DNA of 64,000 nucleotides. Origin: an uncultured Allomuricauda sp. Lineage in GTDB: Bacteria; Bacteroidota; Bacteroidia; Flavobacteriales; Flavobacteriaceae. A model generated the notes under the pieces. It saw only the letters and a list, made by a program, of their open reading frames with translations, was not told the origin of the DNA and did no database searches. Both the position numbers and the translations under genes were made by a program. This document shows positions 1 to 8,346 of this stretch, piece by piece (within the stretch, counting starts at the first letter, position 1; every line of letters starts with the position of its first letter). Location of the stretch: NCBI RefSeq assembly GCF_947501165.1, contig NZ_CANMUU010000005.1:53369-117368 (forward strand), in the 5' to 3' direction.

Positions 1-57
1 TATTCCATGTAGTATTAAGGCAATTAGTTCATCTGCGCTCGCTTTCGTTTTCTGCAT
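1..57 (-). CDS. rsfS: ribosome silencing factor RsfS, N-terminal fragment
   Basis: Only the first 19 codons are in the window; the gene continues past position 1. The ATG is at 57..55 and the peptide begins MQKTKASADELIALILHGI, which resembles the N-terminus of flavobacterial RsfS (Iojap/DUF143 family). RsfS binds uL14 on the large ribosomal subunit and blocks subunit joining in starvation. The gene is divergent from birA, a common arrangement in Flavobacteriaceae. The call rests on a short N-terminus plus this gene context, so it is likely but not proven. Confidence 0.72.
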   Translation of the reverse strand, partial: MQKTKASADELIALILHGI

Positions 58-76
58 TCAAAAATTTTAGTTTCTA

Positions 77-84
77 CAAAGTTA
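77..84 (-). promoter_or_regulatory. -7 box of the rsfS promoter
   Basis: The minus strand reads TAACTTTG, a full match to the Bacteroidota -7 consensus TAnnTTTG, 19 bases upstream of the rsfS ATG. No convincing -33 TTG is visible at the right distance. Confidence 0.5.
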
Positions 85-138
85 TGTTTTTTTTGTTTTC
101 TTAGTCCTAGATTTTAATATATCCTTGGACGCACCACT

Positions 139-882
139 TTGGGAGAACTATCACAAATAATCAAACTTGATGCCACGGACTCCACGAATCTTTATTTAAA
201 GAGTTTGGCGATGTCCAATGCCTTGAAGGATTATACCACAGTGGTAACCAAAGTACAGAAAAAGGGTAGGGGACAAATGGGAACTGTATGGAAATCTGAA
301 GCAGGTAAAAATCTGACGTTTAGTGTATTGAAGCATTTTAACACTCTCAATGTTGACCATCAATTTCATTTGAATATTGCGGTTTCCCTTGCCTTGCATA
401 CCGTTTTGACTGACTTGAATATTCCAAACGTTAAAGTTAAATGGCCTAACGACATTATGTCAGGTTCAAAAAAGATTTGTGGTATTCTCATTGAGAATGT
501 CTTAAATGGCAGTTTGGTAAAAAAGTCTGTCATTGGTATTGGGCTCAATGTAAATCAGGCTTCATTCAATAATCTTGACAAAGCGTCTTCTTTATCCCTC
601 CTTTCAGGACGTACTTTTGACTTAGATTATGTCTTAAAGCTTATTCTTGAAAAAATAAAGGCTTTCTTGGACACATTGGAGCAGATTTCAGCATTTGACA
701 TGAAAACAAATTACGAATCTCATTTGTTCCGTAAGGATCAAGTATCCACCTTTAAAAAACAGGATGGCGAACTTGTTCCTGGCATAATTCGAGGTGTTTC
801 TGAAGAAGGAAAGCTAATTGTGGAACTAGAAGATGAAATTTTTACTCAATATTCCTTTAAAGAGGTATCCCTACAGTTCTAA
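139..882 (+). CDS. birA: biotin--[acetyl-CoA-carboxylase] ligase
   Basis: Biotin protein ligase, 247 residues, attaching biotin via biotinyl-AMP to carrier lysines such as that of acetyl-CoA carboxylase in the cytosol. The N-terminus has the family start around DSTN (residues 14-17). The biotin-binding glycine-rich part KKGRGQMGTVWKSE is at about 41-54, and the KWPNDIM motif with its catalytic lysine is near 101-107. There is no N-terminal DNA-binding domain, so this is a group I, non-regulatory ligase. The start is a TTG at 139; an in-frame stop at 115-117 and no ATG leave no better choice. It ends tail to tail with the next gene, overlapping it by 4 bases. Confidence 0.93.
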   Translation: MGELSQIIKLDATDSTNLYLKSLAMSNALKDYTTVVTKVQKKGRGQMGTVWKSEAGKNLTFSVLKHFNTLNVDHQFHLNIAVSLALHTVLTDLNIPNVKVKWPNDIMSGSKKICGILIENVLNGSLVKKSVIGIGLNVNQASFNNLDKASSLSLLSGRTFDLDYVLKLILEKIKAFLDTLEQISAFDMKTNYESHLFRKDQVSTFKKQDGELVPGIIRGVSEEGKLIVELEDEIFTQYSFKEVSLQF

Positions 883-1274
883 ACAGCTGTAGCCATATTG
901 TTGGACAAAGTTTCCATGAAATTGGTTATGGGACTTTTTATCATCATGGCCATCATGGCATTAAACTCTCCCTGAAAACTCAAAGTAACCTCACTTTCTG
1001 TCTCCTCTATGCTATTGATAAGAGCTGTCAATGTAAAGGGTAGCTTATCGCTGGCAGCACCAAGAACTACTTTTTCGTAAGGAACTTGTTCCTTTCTTCG
1101 CAGAACGATTTCTGGCATGCCTTTTAGGGCAAACTTGAAAGTATCGTCATCCAACACCTCGAATTTATCAATGTTTTCTGGCATTAATTTTTCAAAGTTT
1201 TTGATGTCGGTCAAAAATTCAAATACTTCTTGTTGACTTTTAGCTACCTTTTGAATTGGAGTCTCAATGTGCAT
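879..1274 (-). CDS. SRPBCC-family protein downstream of pyrE
   Basis: A 131-residue protein with the pattern of the START/SRPBCC (Bet v 1-like) helix-grip fold: an N-terminal strand, a helix around residues 16-30 (VFEFLTDIKNFEKLMP), a run of beta strands, and a long amphipathic C-terminal helix from about 108. The fold binds small hydrophobic ligands, but no ligand can be inferred here. It lies 6 bases after pyrE on the same strand and is probably co-transcribed with it. There is no signal peptide, so it is expected in the cytosol. The family call is good; the function is unknown. Confidence 0.7.
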   Translation of the reverse strand: MHIETPIQKVAKSQQEVFEFLTDIKNFEKLMPENIDKFEVLDDDTFKFALKGMPEIVLRRKEQVPYEKVVLGAASDKLPFTLTALINSIEETESEVTLSFQGEFNAMMAMMIKSPITNFMETLSNNMATAV

Positions 1275-1280
1275 ATTGGG

Positions 1281-1922
1281 TTATTGTTTCCATTGCTGTG
1301 GATTTGATTTCCACTGCAATAGGGTTTGTAATTGTGATTCTTTGATATAGTTAGTTTCAGAGGCCTGTTGAATCAAATGGTCGTAATCTGATAAAGTATG
1401 AAGCGAAACCTTCTCTTCATTAAAATTGGACGAAGCAATGTCAAAACCGTAAGTAAAAATGGCTATCATCCCTTTTAGCTCAACATTTTTACTTTTCAAT
1501 GCTCTTACTGCATTTAGGCTGCTTTTTCCAGTACTTATTAGGTCTTCAATTACTACAACAGTCTGTCCTTCTTCAATTTGTCCTTCAATTTGATTTTGTC
1601 TCCCGTGGGATTTAGGTTCCGGTCTCACATAAACAAAGGGTAGGTCTAAAGCCTCGGCAACCAAAAGGCCTATTCCAATGGCACCAGTTGCCACTCCTGC
1701 GACCACATCGGGTTTTCCGTACAATTGTTCCACTTGTTTGGCCATTTGTTGGCCAACAAAACGTCTTACCTTTGGAAAGGAAAGCATAATACGATTATCA
1801 CAATAAATAGGAGATTTCCAGCCAGAAGCCCATGTAAATGGATTTTCAGGATCCAACTTTATTGCATTAATTTGTAGCAATAGCTCAGCTGTTTTTTTCG
1901 CTACATCCTTGTCTAAAACCAT
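1281..1922 (-). CDS. pyrE: orotate phosphoribosyltransferase
   Basis: Converts orotate and PRPP to orotidine monophosphate in pyrimidine synthesis. The protein has 213 residues, usual for the family. The PRPP-binding motif VVVIEDLISTGKSS lies at about residues 121-134, and ASGWKSPIYCDNR near 28-40 is the conserved orotate-site region. The frame stays open upstream to 2042, but homologues begin at MVLDKDVAKKT, so the ATG at 1922..1920 is chosen. The start codon is 7 bases from that of the divergent Nudix gene. A TAnnTTTG box lies 4 bases before the ATG, so a leaderless mRNA is likely. Confidence 0.95.
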   Translation of the reverse strand: MVLDKDVAKKTAELLLQINAIKLDPENPFTWASGWKSPIYCDNRIMLSFPKVRRFVGQQMAKQVEQLYGKPDVVAGVATGAIGIGLLVAEALDLPFVYVRPEPKSHGRQNQIEGQIEEGQTVVVIEDLISTGKSSLNAVRALKSKNVELKGMIAIFTYGFDIASSNFNEEKVSLHTLSDYDHLIQQASETNYIKESQLQTLLQWKSNPQQWKQ

Positions 1923-1926
1923 TGCG

Positions 1927-1934
1927 CAAATGTA
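1927..1934 (-). promoter_or_regulatory. -7 box of the pyrE promoter, overlapping the Nudix start codon
   Basis: The minus strand reads TACATTTG, a full TAnnTTTG match. It ends 4 bases before the pyrE ATG, which would put transcription start at or next to the start codon. On the plus strand the box covers the ATG (1930-1932) of the divergent Nudix gene. The transcription start is inferred from spacing only. Confidence 0.5.
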
Positions 1935-2532
1935 TAAAGTTTTTGTTAATGAGTCCCCACTGATTTTAACAAACAAACGGCCAAAAGACGTGAATGGAAA
2001 CTTGTTTTCCATGGAAAGTGAATCGGTTCTTGAAGCCATCAATCTATTGGCTAAGGGAAAAAGTGATATTGCTTATCTATATCATCCTGATGAATCTAAA
2101 CTTTTGGAGGTTTTTAAGCACAAAATACCTGTAGTTGTGGCTGCCGGAGGATTTGTGACCAACCCCAAAGGCAAAGTTTTATTTATCTATCGCAATGAAA
2201 AATGGGACTTACCAAAAGGTAAAGTGGATAAAGGGGAATCCATTGAAAAAGCTGCGGTACGCGAGGTAGAGGAGGAGACCGGAGTAACTGACCTTACCAT
2301 TGATAAATTTATGCGAACTACCTATCACATTTTTAAAAGAAATGGGGAATACACTTTAAAGGTGGTTCATTGGTTTGCTATGTCCACTCCGTTTAAAGGA
2401 GAACTTAAAGGTCAATTGGAAGAAGGAATTATGAAAGTGAAATGGAAGGGTCCCAAAAAAGCCAAAAAAGCTCTGGAGAAATCTTATTTCAACATCAAAG
2501 TATTGTTTGAGGATTGGCCTACTCAGGATTGA
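1930..2532 (+). CDS. Nudix hydrolase
   Basis: A 200-residue protein with a complete Nudix box GX5EX7REUXEEXGU (GKVDKGE then REVEEETGV, about residues 97-119). The Nudix box coordinates Mg2+ for hydrolysis of nucleoside-diphosphate-linked substrates. About 70 residues precede the Nudix domain and are of unknown role. The start MYKVFVNESPL at 1930 is preferred over an upstream in-frame ATG at 1909, which lies inside pyrE. The substrate cannot be deduced. The head-to-head pairing with pyrE hints at a nucleotide-pool role, by inference only. The 3' end overlaps the next gene by 14 bases, tail to tail. Confidence 0.88.
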   Translation: MYKVFVNESPLILTNKRPKDVNGNLFSMESESVLEAINLLAKGKSDIAYLYHPDESKLLEVFKHKIPVVVAAGGFVTNPKGKVLFIYRNEKWDLPKGKVDKGESIEKAAVREVEEETGVTDLTIDKFMRTTYHIFKRNGEYTLKVVHWFAMSTPFKGELKGQLEEGIMKVKWKGPKKAKKALEKSYFNIKVLFEDWPTQD

Positions 2533-4297
2533 CGATGGAAGCGGCTTCACTGTTTTTAGCAATGCGGTAGATGGGGTACCTTAAATAAGCGGATTCAGAA
2601 TAAGGCGAATGTTGATAAATCCAATCCAGTTGTGCATACCAATTTTCAGCAAAATCTGGCTCAGTTTGCTTCTTGATTAAAAAGGTTTCCCGTAAAACAG
2701 AATCCTTTTGAAGTACAGCCAATGCCAAATCTTCAAAAACATAGGGCGAAAAACCCTCTTTTTGTTGTAAAATGGTATCAAAAAAGTTCCAATTAAAGAA
2801 AGAATCCACTCCTTGAGGTTCAAGGGTTTCCATTATATAGCGAATTCCTTCTTGTTTTGTGGGAACTATATAATCTCCTTCAGAAAAATGAACCTTTTTT
2901 ACACTTTTCTCTATTTGGGTGTTGTAATGCAGGTAGTGGCCTTCATAAGGGTTCTTTCTTGTGCTGAAATCAACGATTTTGTATGTTTCAACGAGTAGTA
3001 CGGTATCCTTTTCCAATGGGAAGTAAGAGATGTTGTTCACATCAAATCTATCCAATACTTTTTGATGTCCTTTTTTTACAAGATACGCTGCCGGAATTGG
3101 TATTGTATCTTTTGGATAAAAGGAATTTTGATAAGTGACTTCTTTGGTAAAGGGTCGGTCTTTGTGATATTTAAGTCTGGTAAGCCCGGTAACCTCACTA
3201 TCTATTACCTCAGCTTCGTATCCTTTGAATTGTAGTGTAGATGTTTGCGTGGTATCTACCTGCCAATTGAAGTAGTAATTACCATGATTCATTTTTTTCT
3301 CAAAACTATCAGCTCTTAGTTTTTTTATGTTTTGGTATTCATTTTCAACCACGTCAATTGTAGTTTTCATAATTTCAAGAGTACCCTCAACCCTTTGTGC
3401 ATAAGGTTTAAGCATATGGGTTTCCACCATAAAACCCAGGGTGTTCCAAAGTGTTGTGTACCCCGTGGAATATCTGGGATGATCCATGAACTGGCCAAAG
3501 CCTAGTTCGGGTGGTCTATTGAACACATTAACATATGGAGTAATATCCCAATCTTTTTCCAAAAGCCCTTTTTCAATCTCTGGCATAAAACTTTCGTTGA
3601 GGAAAGAACCAAGTTCACCTCCCATTTTGTTGTGTTGGGTGAACAAATGAGTAAGGGTATATTGATAATCGGCCCCATTGCTTACATGGTTGTCAATAAA
3701 AACATCAGGTTTTACCAAATGGAAAATTTGGGCAAAGGTTTTAGTGTTTTTGGTATCGGTTTTAATGAAGTCCCTATTTAAATCATAGTTTAGGGCATTA
3801 CCTCTAAATCCATACTCTTTAGGCCCATTTTGGTTAACACGAGTGGTGGAATTCCTATTTAGGGCGCCACCAATATTATATATGGGAATGGTAACCAGAA
3901 CGGTGTTTTCGGGCGCCTCTAGTTTTTCTATCGCCAAATCTCTGTATAGCAACATAGTGGCATCTATGCCATCACTTTCTCCAGGGTGTATTCCGTTGTT
4001 AATAAGAAGAATGGCTTTTTCTTTTCGCACATTATCAAAGTTAAAGTCCCCATCAGGATTGAAAGTAACCATGTGAAGAGGAAAACCACTATCAGTTTCT
4101 CCAATAGTTTGGATATTGATTTCCGGGAACTCTTTGGCCAAACGGATATAGAAAGATATGGTTTCTTCGTACGTAGCCGTTTCCTCACCCTTGGTAGATT
4201 CAAATATGGTCTTATAGGTCTCTACTTCATCCTCCAAAGGTTTTTTACAGGAAGAAAAGAACAGAAACGGAACTAACAATAAAAAGTAAGGCCTCAA
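2519..4297 (-). CDS. exported lipoprotein M14-family zinc carboxypeptidase
   Basis: A 592-residue protein with a lipoprotein signal (FFSSC, lipid Cys17). It carries the M14 motif set: zinc ligands H104 and E107 (GIHPGES), substrate-binding N174-R175 (NYDLNRDF), third zinc ligand H204 (DNHVSNG), and a candidate catalytic glutamate E292 (MVETHM). M14 enzymes remove C-terminal residues from peptides. The C-terminal ~290 residues have no motif I recognise. The start is a TTG at 4297; a stop at 4301-4303 closes the frame and no ATG is available. The protein is expected to be membrane-anchored in the envelope and to act on extracellular peptides. Confidence 0.83.
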   Translation of the reverse strand: MRPYFLLLVPFLFFSSCKKPLEDEVETYKTIFESTKGEETATYEETISFYIRLAKEFPEINIQTIGETDSGFPLHMVTFNPDGDFNFDNVRKEKAILLINNGIHPGESDGIDATMLLYRDLAIEKLEAPENTVLVTIPIYNIGGALNRNSTTRVNQNGPKEYGFRGNALNYDLNRDFIKTDTKNTKTFAQIFHLVKPDVFIDNHVSNGADYQYTLTHLFTQHNKMGGELGSFLNESFMPEIEKGLLEKDWDITPYVNVFNRPPELGFGQFMDHPRYSTGYTTLWNTLGFMVETHMLKPYAQRVEGTLEIMKTTIDVVENEYQNIKKLRADSFEKKMNHGNYYFNWQVDTTQTSTLQFKGYEAEVIDSEVTGLTRLKYHKDRPFTKEVTYQNSFYPKDTIPIPAAYLVKKGHQKVLDRFDVNNISYFPLEKDTVLLVETYKIVDFSTRKNPYEGHYLHYNTQIEKSVKKVHFSEGDYIVPTKQEGIRYIMETLEPQGVDSFFNWNFFDTILQQKEGFSPYVFEDLALAVLQKDSVLRETFLIKKQTEPDFAENWYAQLDWIYQHSPYSESAYLRYPIYRIAKNSEAASIVNPE

Positions 4298-4366
4298 CTT
4301 TTAGACAATTGGTGTTAAGTGGAAAAATGCTTTCCAGTAAGCTTCAAAAATAGGGATAATTATGGA

Positions 4367-4780
4367 TTAAGAAGCTAGGTTGATCCTACTTAGATCTGTA
4401 GTCTCTATTTTGAAGATGGGTTTGTTCTTGAAATTTAGATAATGAAAACATTTCAATCTAAATTCATTCCATTTGTGGTAGTCCGAAGGGTCTATTGAAG
4501 AGGTAATGACATTTATAATAATCTTATCTTCGATGGGCAGCTTTAAGAATTCTTCGAGAAACTCCCACCCATCCATAATGGGCATATTGATATCCAAAAA
4601 GATTACCTCGGGCAGGGGAATACTGTTTTCAATGTCCTGCCTAAGTTGGTCAATAGCCAGCTTGCCATTGTGAAAAGCAAGTATGTTTTCGCATGCCACC
4701 GATGCTTTCAACATTTTTTGTATGCCAAAAACAGTGATAGGATCATCATCAACAATAAAAATGCTATTCATTTTCTTCAT
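4367..4780 (-). CDS. single-domain response regulator
   Basis: A 137-residue receiver domain without an output domain. The acidic pocket is D11-D13 (VDDDP), the phospho-acceptor is D63 (FLDINMP), the switch Thr/Ser is at 93-94 (VITSS), and the conserved lysine is K120 before P121. It probably relays phosphate or acts by protein contact. It is translationally linked to the upstream histidine kinase, whose stop it overlaps by 17 bases, so they should be cognate partners. A second possible start, MNSIFIV, lies three codons in. Confidence 0.88.
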   Translation of the reverse strand: MKKMNSIFIVDDDPITVFGIQKMLKASVACENILAFHNGKLAIDQLRQDIENSIPLPEVIFLDINMPIMDGWEFLEEFLKLPIEDKIIINVITSSIDPSDYHKWNEFRLKCFHYLNFKNKPIFKIETTDLSRINLAS

Positions 4781-6608
4781 AAAAAAATACTTTGAAAACG
4801 CTCCCTTTGTTTATGGAACTGTCCACGGTGATATACCCATCCATTGCTTCAATTTGGTTTTTTATAATATAAAGACCCAAACCTCTAGCATCTTTGTTAT
4901 TGTGGAAGGTCTTGTACATTCCGAAGATTTTGTCGCCATAACGGTCAAGGTCTATACCCAATCCGTTATCCGTTATTGAAAAAGCAATTCCCTTAGGTTC
5001 TTTTGATGCCTCCAAAGTAATCTCCGGAACTCGCATGGGATGACGGTACTTTACGGCGTTTGTCATTAAATTTAGTATTATGCTTTCCAAATAAGCTGGC
5101 ACACTTTTTACTTGTAAGCTATCATCAATGGTATTTGTTATCTGTACCTTGTTTTTTTCCAGAAAAGCCGATAGGTTCTGTTGTACTCTCTCAATGCTTT
5201 TATTTAAATTGACAGATTTTTTATCGAGATTCACATTTGTGCTTATATCGACTACTTCATTAAGATTTTCAAGGGTATCCAAAAGATTGTCTGAAGCTGA
5301 TGATAACATCCCCAAAATTCTTTCTTTTTCTTCGGGTTCTTTCTCTTTTATCAAAAAATCCAAGAGCATGGAAAAGTTGGCACTGTGAGACCTTAGGTTA
5401 TGTGATACAATATGGGCAAAGTTTATGAGCTTTTTATTTTGAATGGCTGTTACATTGATGAGGTTTCTTAGTTGTTCCTCTTTTTGCTTAAGATTCGTAA
5501 TATCCATGCTCATCCCTATAAGTCCATAGGCTTTGCCGTCCAAATCGAGTAGTGGGATTTTTGAAGTGAGAAAATGAGTAATGCTGCCATCTTTGCGTGC
5601 GTTAATAGTTTCTTCGCCCAACATGGGTGTTAAAGAGCGCATTACCTCCAAATCCTCATCCCTGGAGGTTTTGGCTATGTCATTGTCGTACAGGTCAAAA
5701 TCTGTTTTACCTATTAATTCATTCGGGCTTGTATCTAAGTAGTTGCATTCTGCTTTATTGACCAATATTTTTCTTGAATCCTTATCCTTAATAAATACAT
5801 TGATGGGGAGGTTGTCTATCAACGTCGTCAATAGACGCTCACTTTCTTTGGTTCTTTTTTCAGCAATTACCTGTTGGTTGATATCTTGAAAGGTCCCAAA
5901 AATCTTTAAGGTCTTACCCTCTTTTTTTATTGCTTTTCCCCCGGCTGCCACCCATTTTTCTTCACCTTTTTGGGTAACAATTTGAAGCCTTTCATTAAAC
6001 GATGCGCCTTCTTGGAGTATTTTATGAAACAGCATGGAAATTTTGTTTCTACTATATCCTTGCTTGTAAAACTCGATGGCTTCGGACACATTTGGCTCAT
6101 AATCTTCAGGAACCTCATGGATTTGTTTGGTCATTTTGCACCAAGAGAGTTTTTCGGTCTCAATATTATACTCCCAACTACCTATATTATTGATTTCGGT
6201 GGTAGCTTGAAAAAGCTCTTTGGTCTGCTCAAGCTCAATATCTTTTTGTGTTTGCCTGCCAATATCGATGGTCTGGATAATGGTTCCCTGAATATTTTTG
6301 TCATCATCAAACCATGGAGCAAATGTACTTTCCAACCAGGATATACCTTCCTTGCTTGATACTTTGTGGCGAATGGTGCGAATGTCATTCCCAATTAAGT
6401 ATTGCTCCAGTAATTCTGGAGTGCATCCTTCATGACCTTCAAAGAATTTGAAGACTTGTTTAGGATTGTTAACATCAGGGGTAGCTTGAAAAAGCTGATA
6501 CCAAGTATGCGAGACATCTATAAGGTTGAAGGACGAGTCGACCAATGCAGTAGCAAAGGGCAATTGATGTAAAATAGAATTATTGAGGTCAGTTTGAGTT
6601 GATTTCAA
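4764..6608 (-). CDS. cytosolic PAS-domain sensor histidine kinase
   Basis: A 614-residue kinase with no membrane segment. Three PAS domains cover about residues 10-120, 130-245 and 255-375, the first two ending in PAC-like segments (IIQTIDIGRQ, GTFQDINQQ) and the third in GMSMDITNL. The phospho-acceptor is H403 in IVSHNLRSH, a HWE/HisKA-like box in which Asn follows the His. The ATPase has an N-box around 513-520 (NLMTNAVK), a G1 box DNGLGID (547-553) and a G2 box RGLGLYI (575-581). The start at 6608 is a TTG, and no ATG lies within the first 150 residues, so the N-terminus is uncertain. It forms an operon with the receiver gene. Confidence 0.87.
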   Translation of the reverse strand: MKSTQTDLNNSILHQLPFATALVDSSFNLIDVSHTWYQLFQATPDVNNPKQVFKFFEGHEGCTPELLEQYLIGNDIRTIRHKVSSKEGISWLESTFAPWFDDDKNIQGTIIQTIDIGRQTQKDIELEQTKELFQATTEINNIGSWEYNIETEKLSWCKMTKQIHEVPEDYEPNVSEAIEFYKQGYSRNKISMLFHKILQEGASFNERLQIVTQKGEEKWVAAGGKAIKKEGKTLKIFGTFQDINQQVIAEKRTKESERLLTTLIDNLPINVFIKDKDSRKILVNKAECNYLDTSPNELIGKTDFDLYDNDIAKTSRDEDLEVMRSLTPMLGEETINARKDGSITHFLTSKIPLLDLDGKAYGLIGMSMDITNLKQKEEQLRNLINVTAIQNKKLINFAHIVSHNLRSHSANFSMLLDFLIKEKEPEEKERILGMLSSASDNLLDTLENLNEVVDISTNVNLDKKSVNLNKSIERVQQNLSAFLEKNKVQITNTIDDSLQVKSVPAYLESIILNLMTNAVKYRHPMRVPEITLEASKEPKGIAFSITDNGLGIDLDRYGDKIFGMYKTFHNNKDARGLGLYIIKNQIEAMDGYITVDSSINKGSVFKVFFYEENE

Positions 6609-6708
6609 AGTAAAAATGCTAAGATTGGGAATTAAGAAATTTCTTACTAAATTAGTAGTATTACTTTTATAGCTATTTTTAATGTTGTGAATGACCCAAA
6701 AGCTGTTG

Positions 6709-6764
6709 TTTTATCGATTATCGGCAAGTTTTTGAAGTTTCTTGCCTTTTTAGTATCGATAAAA
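6709..6764. terminator. long interrupted hairpin between coaD and the histidine kinase
   Basis: TTTTATCGAT (6709-6718) pairs with ATCGATAAAA (6755-6764), and inside it GGCAAG (6723-6728) pairs with CTTGCC (6741-6746) around a 12-base loop. It lies directly downstream of coaD on the minus strand and upstream of the kinase gene. The minus strand has only AAAAC, not a T run, after the inner stem, so intrinsic termination is uncertain. The symmetrical outer arms could equally be a regulator site for the kinase gene. Confidence 0.4.
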
Positions 6765-6784
6765 TGCATGCTTGCGTTGAAACT

Positions 6785-7243
6785 TTAGGGTTTTACCTTG
6801 ACGGTATTTGGCACCAATCCCGTATAATCTCCTCCATTTCTGATAACGTCCCTAACTATTGAGGAACTTATATAAGATTTTCCAGATGAGGTCAAAAGAA
6901 ATACGGTTTCAATTTCTGATAGTTTTCTGTTGGTATGTGCTATCGCCTTTTCAAATTCAAAGTCTGCTGGGTTACGAAGGCCACGTAAAATAAAGTTTGC
7001 GCCTACTTCCTTGCAGAAATCCACAGTAAGACCGGTATAGGTAAGAACTTTTATTTTGGGTTCTTCCTTAAAGGCTTCTTTGATGAAATGTGTTCTTTCC
7101 TCTAGACTGAACATGTACTTTTTATCCGCATTTATTCCGATGGCAATGATGAGTTCATCAAACAATGTAATTCCCCTGGAGATAATATCATAATGTCCTA
7201 AAGTAAGGGGGTCAAATGAACCTGGGAAAATGGCACGTCTCAT
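6785..7243 (-). CDS. coaD: phosphopantetheine adenylyltransferase
   Basis: Transfers AMP from ATP to 4'-phosphopantetheine to give dephospho-CoA, the fourth step of CoA synthesis. The protein has 152 residues, the normal length. The nucleotidyltransferase TxGH motif is at residues 14-17 (TLGH) after FPGSFDP, and the C-terminal ISSSIVR motif is at 126-132. It follows ddl by 29 bases on the same strand and is probably co-transcribed. Confidence 0.95.
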   Translation of the reverse strand: MRRAIFPGSFDPLTLGHYDIISRGITLFDELIIAIGINADKKYMFSLEERTHFIKEAFKEEPKIKVLTYTGLTVDFCKEVGANFILRGLRNPADFEFEKAIAHTNRKLSEIETVFLLTSSGKSYISSSIVRDVIRNGGDYTGLVPNTVKVKP

Positions 7244-7272
7244 TTTGGATAGTTTTTCTAAAAATAGGTATT

Positions 7273-8268
7273 CTAACGTAAAGCCTCGTCTATGGCGCTT
7301 TCAAATAATTCAGACAATTTGATTCCTGCCTCTTTTGCTTGTTGGGGTAGAATACTTTCCTCCGTCAGTCCTGGGGTGGTATTTACTTCCAATAAATAAG
7401 GTTCATCCCCAACAAAAATAAATTCACTCCGGGTGTATCCCTTTAGCCCTAGAATCTGATAAATATCTTTTGCGAGCTTGGATACTTTCTCCTTTTGGTC
7501 TTTGGTTATTCTAGCAGGTGTTATTTCTTGCGATTTCCCTTCATACTTGGCTTCATAATCAAAAAAATCGTTTTCCGAAACAATCTCGGTAATAGGTAGA
7601 ACGGTTACCTTGCCTTTGTAGGTAATTACTCCAACCGAAACTTCCGTGCCGTCCAAGAAGGACTCAATAATCACTTGGTTGTCTTCCTTAAAAGAATTCT
7701 CTACGGCTATTGCTAGTTCTTGCTCTCTGTAGACTTTTGATATGCCATAACTACTCCCTGCGCGATTTGCTTTTACAAAACAAGGCAAACCCACTTTTTC
7801 CACAATTTCTTTTTCATGGATTAAATCTCCAGCATTCAAATAATACGAAGTGGCACATTTGACCCCAAAAGGTTTTAAAGTACTTAACAAATCACGCTTA
7901 TTAAAAGTGAGGGCAGCCTGATAATGATCACAAGAACTTTGGGGAATTCCTAATAGCTCGAAATAAGCTTGTAAAAGACCATCTTCACCAGGTGTTCCAT
8001 GAATAGCGTTAAAAACACAATCGAAATTCACTTTTCTCCCATCAATTGTAATGCTAAAGTCTGATTTATCTACTTCAAATTCCTCATCATTTTCATTTAG
8101 GTAAACCCAGGTTCCCGCGGTCAAACTTCCATTTTTCCGATAGATATGAATTCGGTAGAGATTGAATTTTTCGGTATCTAAATGCGCATGGACAACTGTT
8201 CCACTTTTTAGGGAGATATCGTGTTCACTGGAATATCCTCCCATCACAATCGCAATGTTCTTTTTCAT
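7273..8268 (-). CDS. ddl: D-alanine--D-alanine ligase
   Basis: ATP-grasp ligase, 331 residues, joining two D-alanines for the peptidoglycan stem peptide. Seen: the N-terminal VMGGYSSEHDISL, the substrate segment GEDGLLQAYFELLGIP, the ATP-grasp loop NRAGSSYGIS, and the Mg-binding EVNTTPGLTEESILP near the C-terminus. A near-consensus -7 box (TTACTTTG on the minus strand, 8292-8299) lies 23 bases upstream of the ATG. The divergent neighbour is the PASTA gene; coaD follows. Confidence 0.95.
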   Translation of the reverse strand: MKKNIAIVMGGYSSEHDISLKSGTVVHAHLDTEKFNLYRIHIYRKNGSLTAGTWVYLNENDEEFEVDKSDFSITIDGRKVNFDCVFNAIHGTPGEDGLLQAYFELLGIPQSSCDHYQAALTFNKRDLLSTLKPFGVKCATSYYLNAGDLIHEKEIVEKVGLPCFVKANRAGSSYGISKVYREQELAIAVENSFKEDNQVIIESFLDGTEVSVGVITYKGKVTVLPITEIVSENDFFDYEAKYEGKSQEITPARITKDQKEKVSKLAKDIYQILGLKGYTRSEFIFVGDEPYLLEVNTTPGLTEESILPQQAKEAGIKLSELFESAIDEALR

Positions 8269-8320
8269 CCGGTCGTCGAATATGGCTGGTTCAAAGTAAA
8301 GAAAAAAGCATTGGCTTTCC

Positions 8321-8328
8321 TATATTTG
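8321..8328 (+). promoter_or_regulatory. -7 box of the PASTA-rluD promoter
   Basis: TATATTTG is a full TAnnTTTG match, 18 bases before the ATG at 8347 and inside the 78-base ddl/PASTA divergent gap. No clear -33 TTG is present at the usual distance. Confidence 0.5.
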
Positions 8329-8346
8329 TCCAGTTACCCATTTAAA

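Noticed and set aside
1923..2042. longer pyrE with 40 extra N-terminal codons
   Set aside because: The extension lies antisense to the Nudix gene and homologues start at MVLDKDVAKK.
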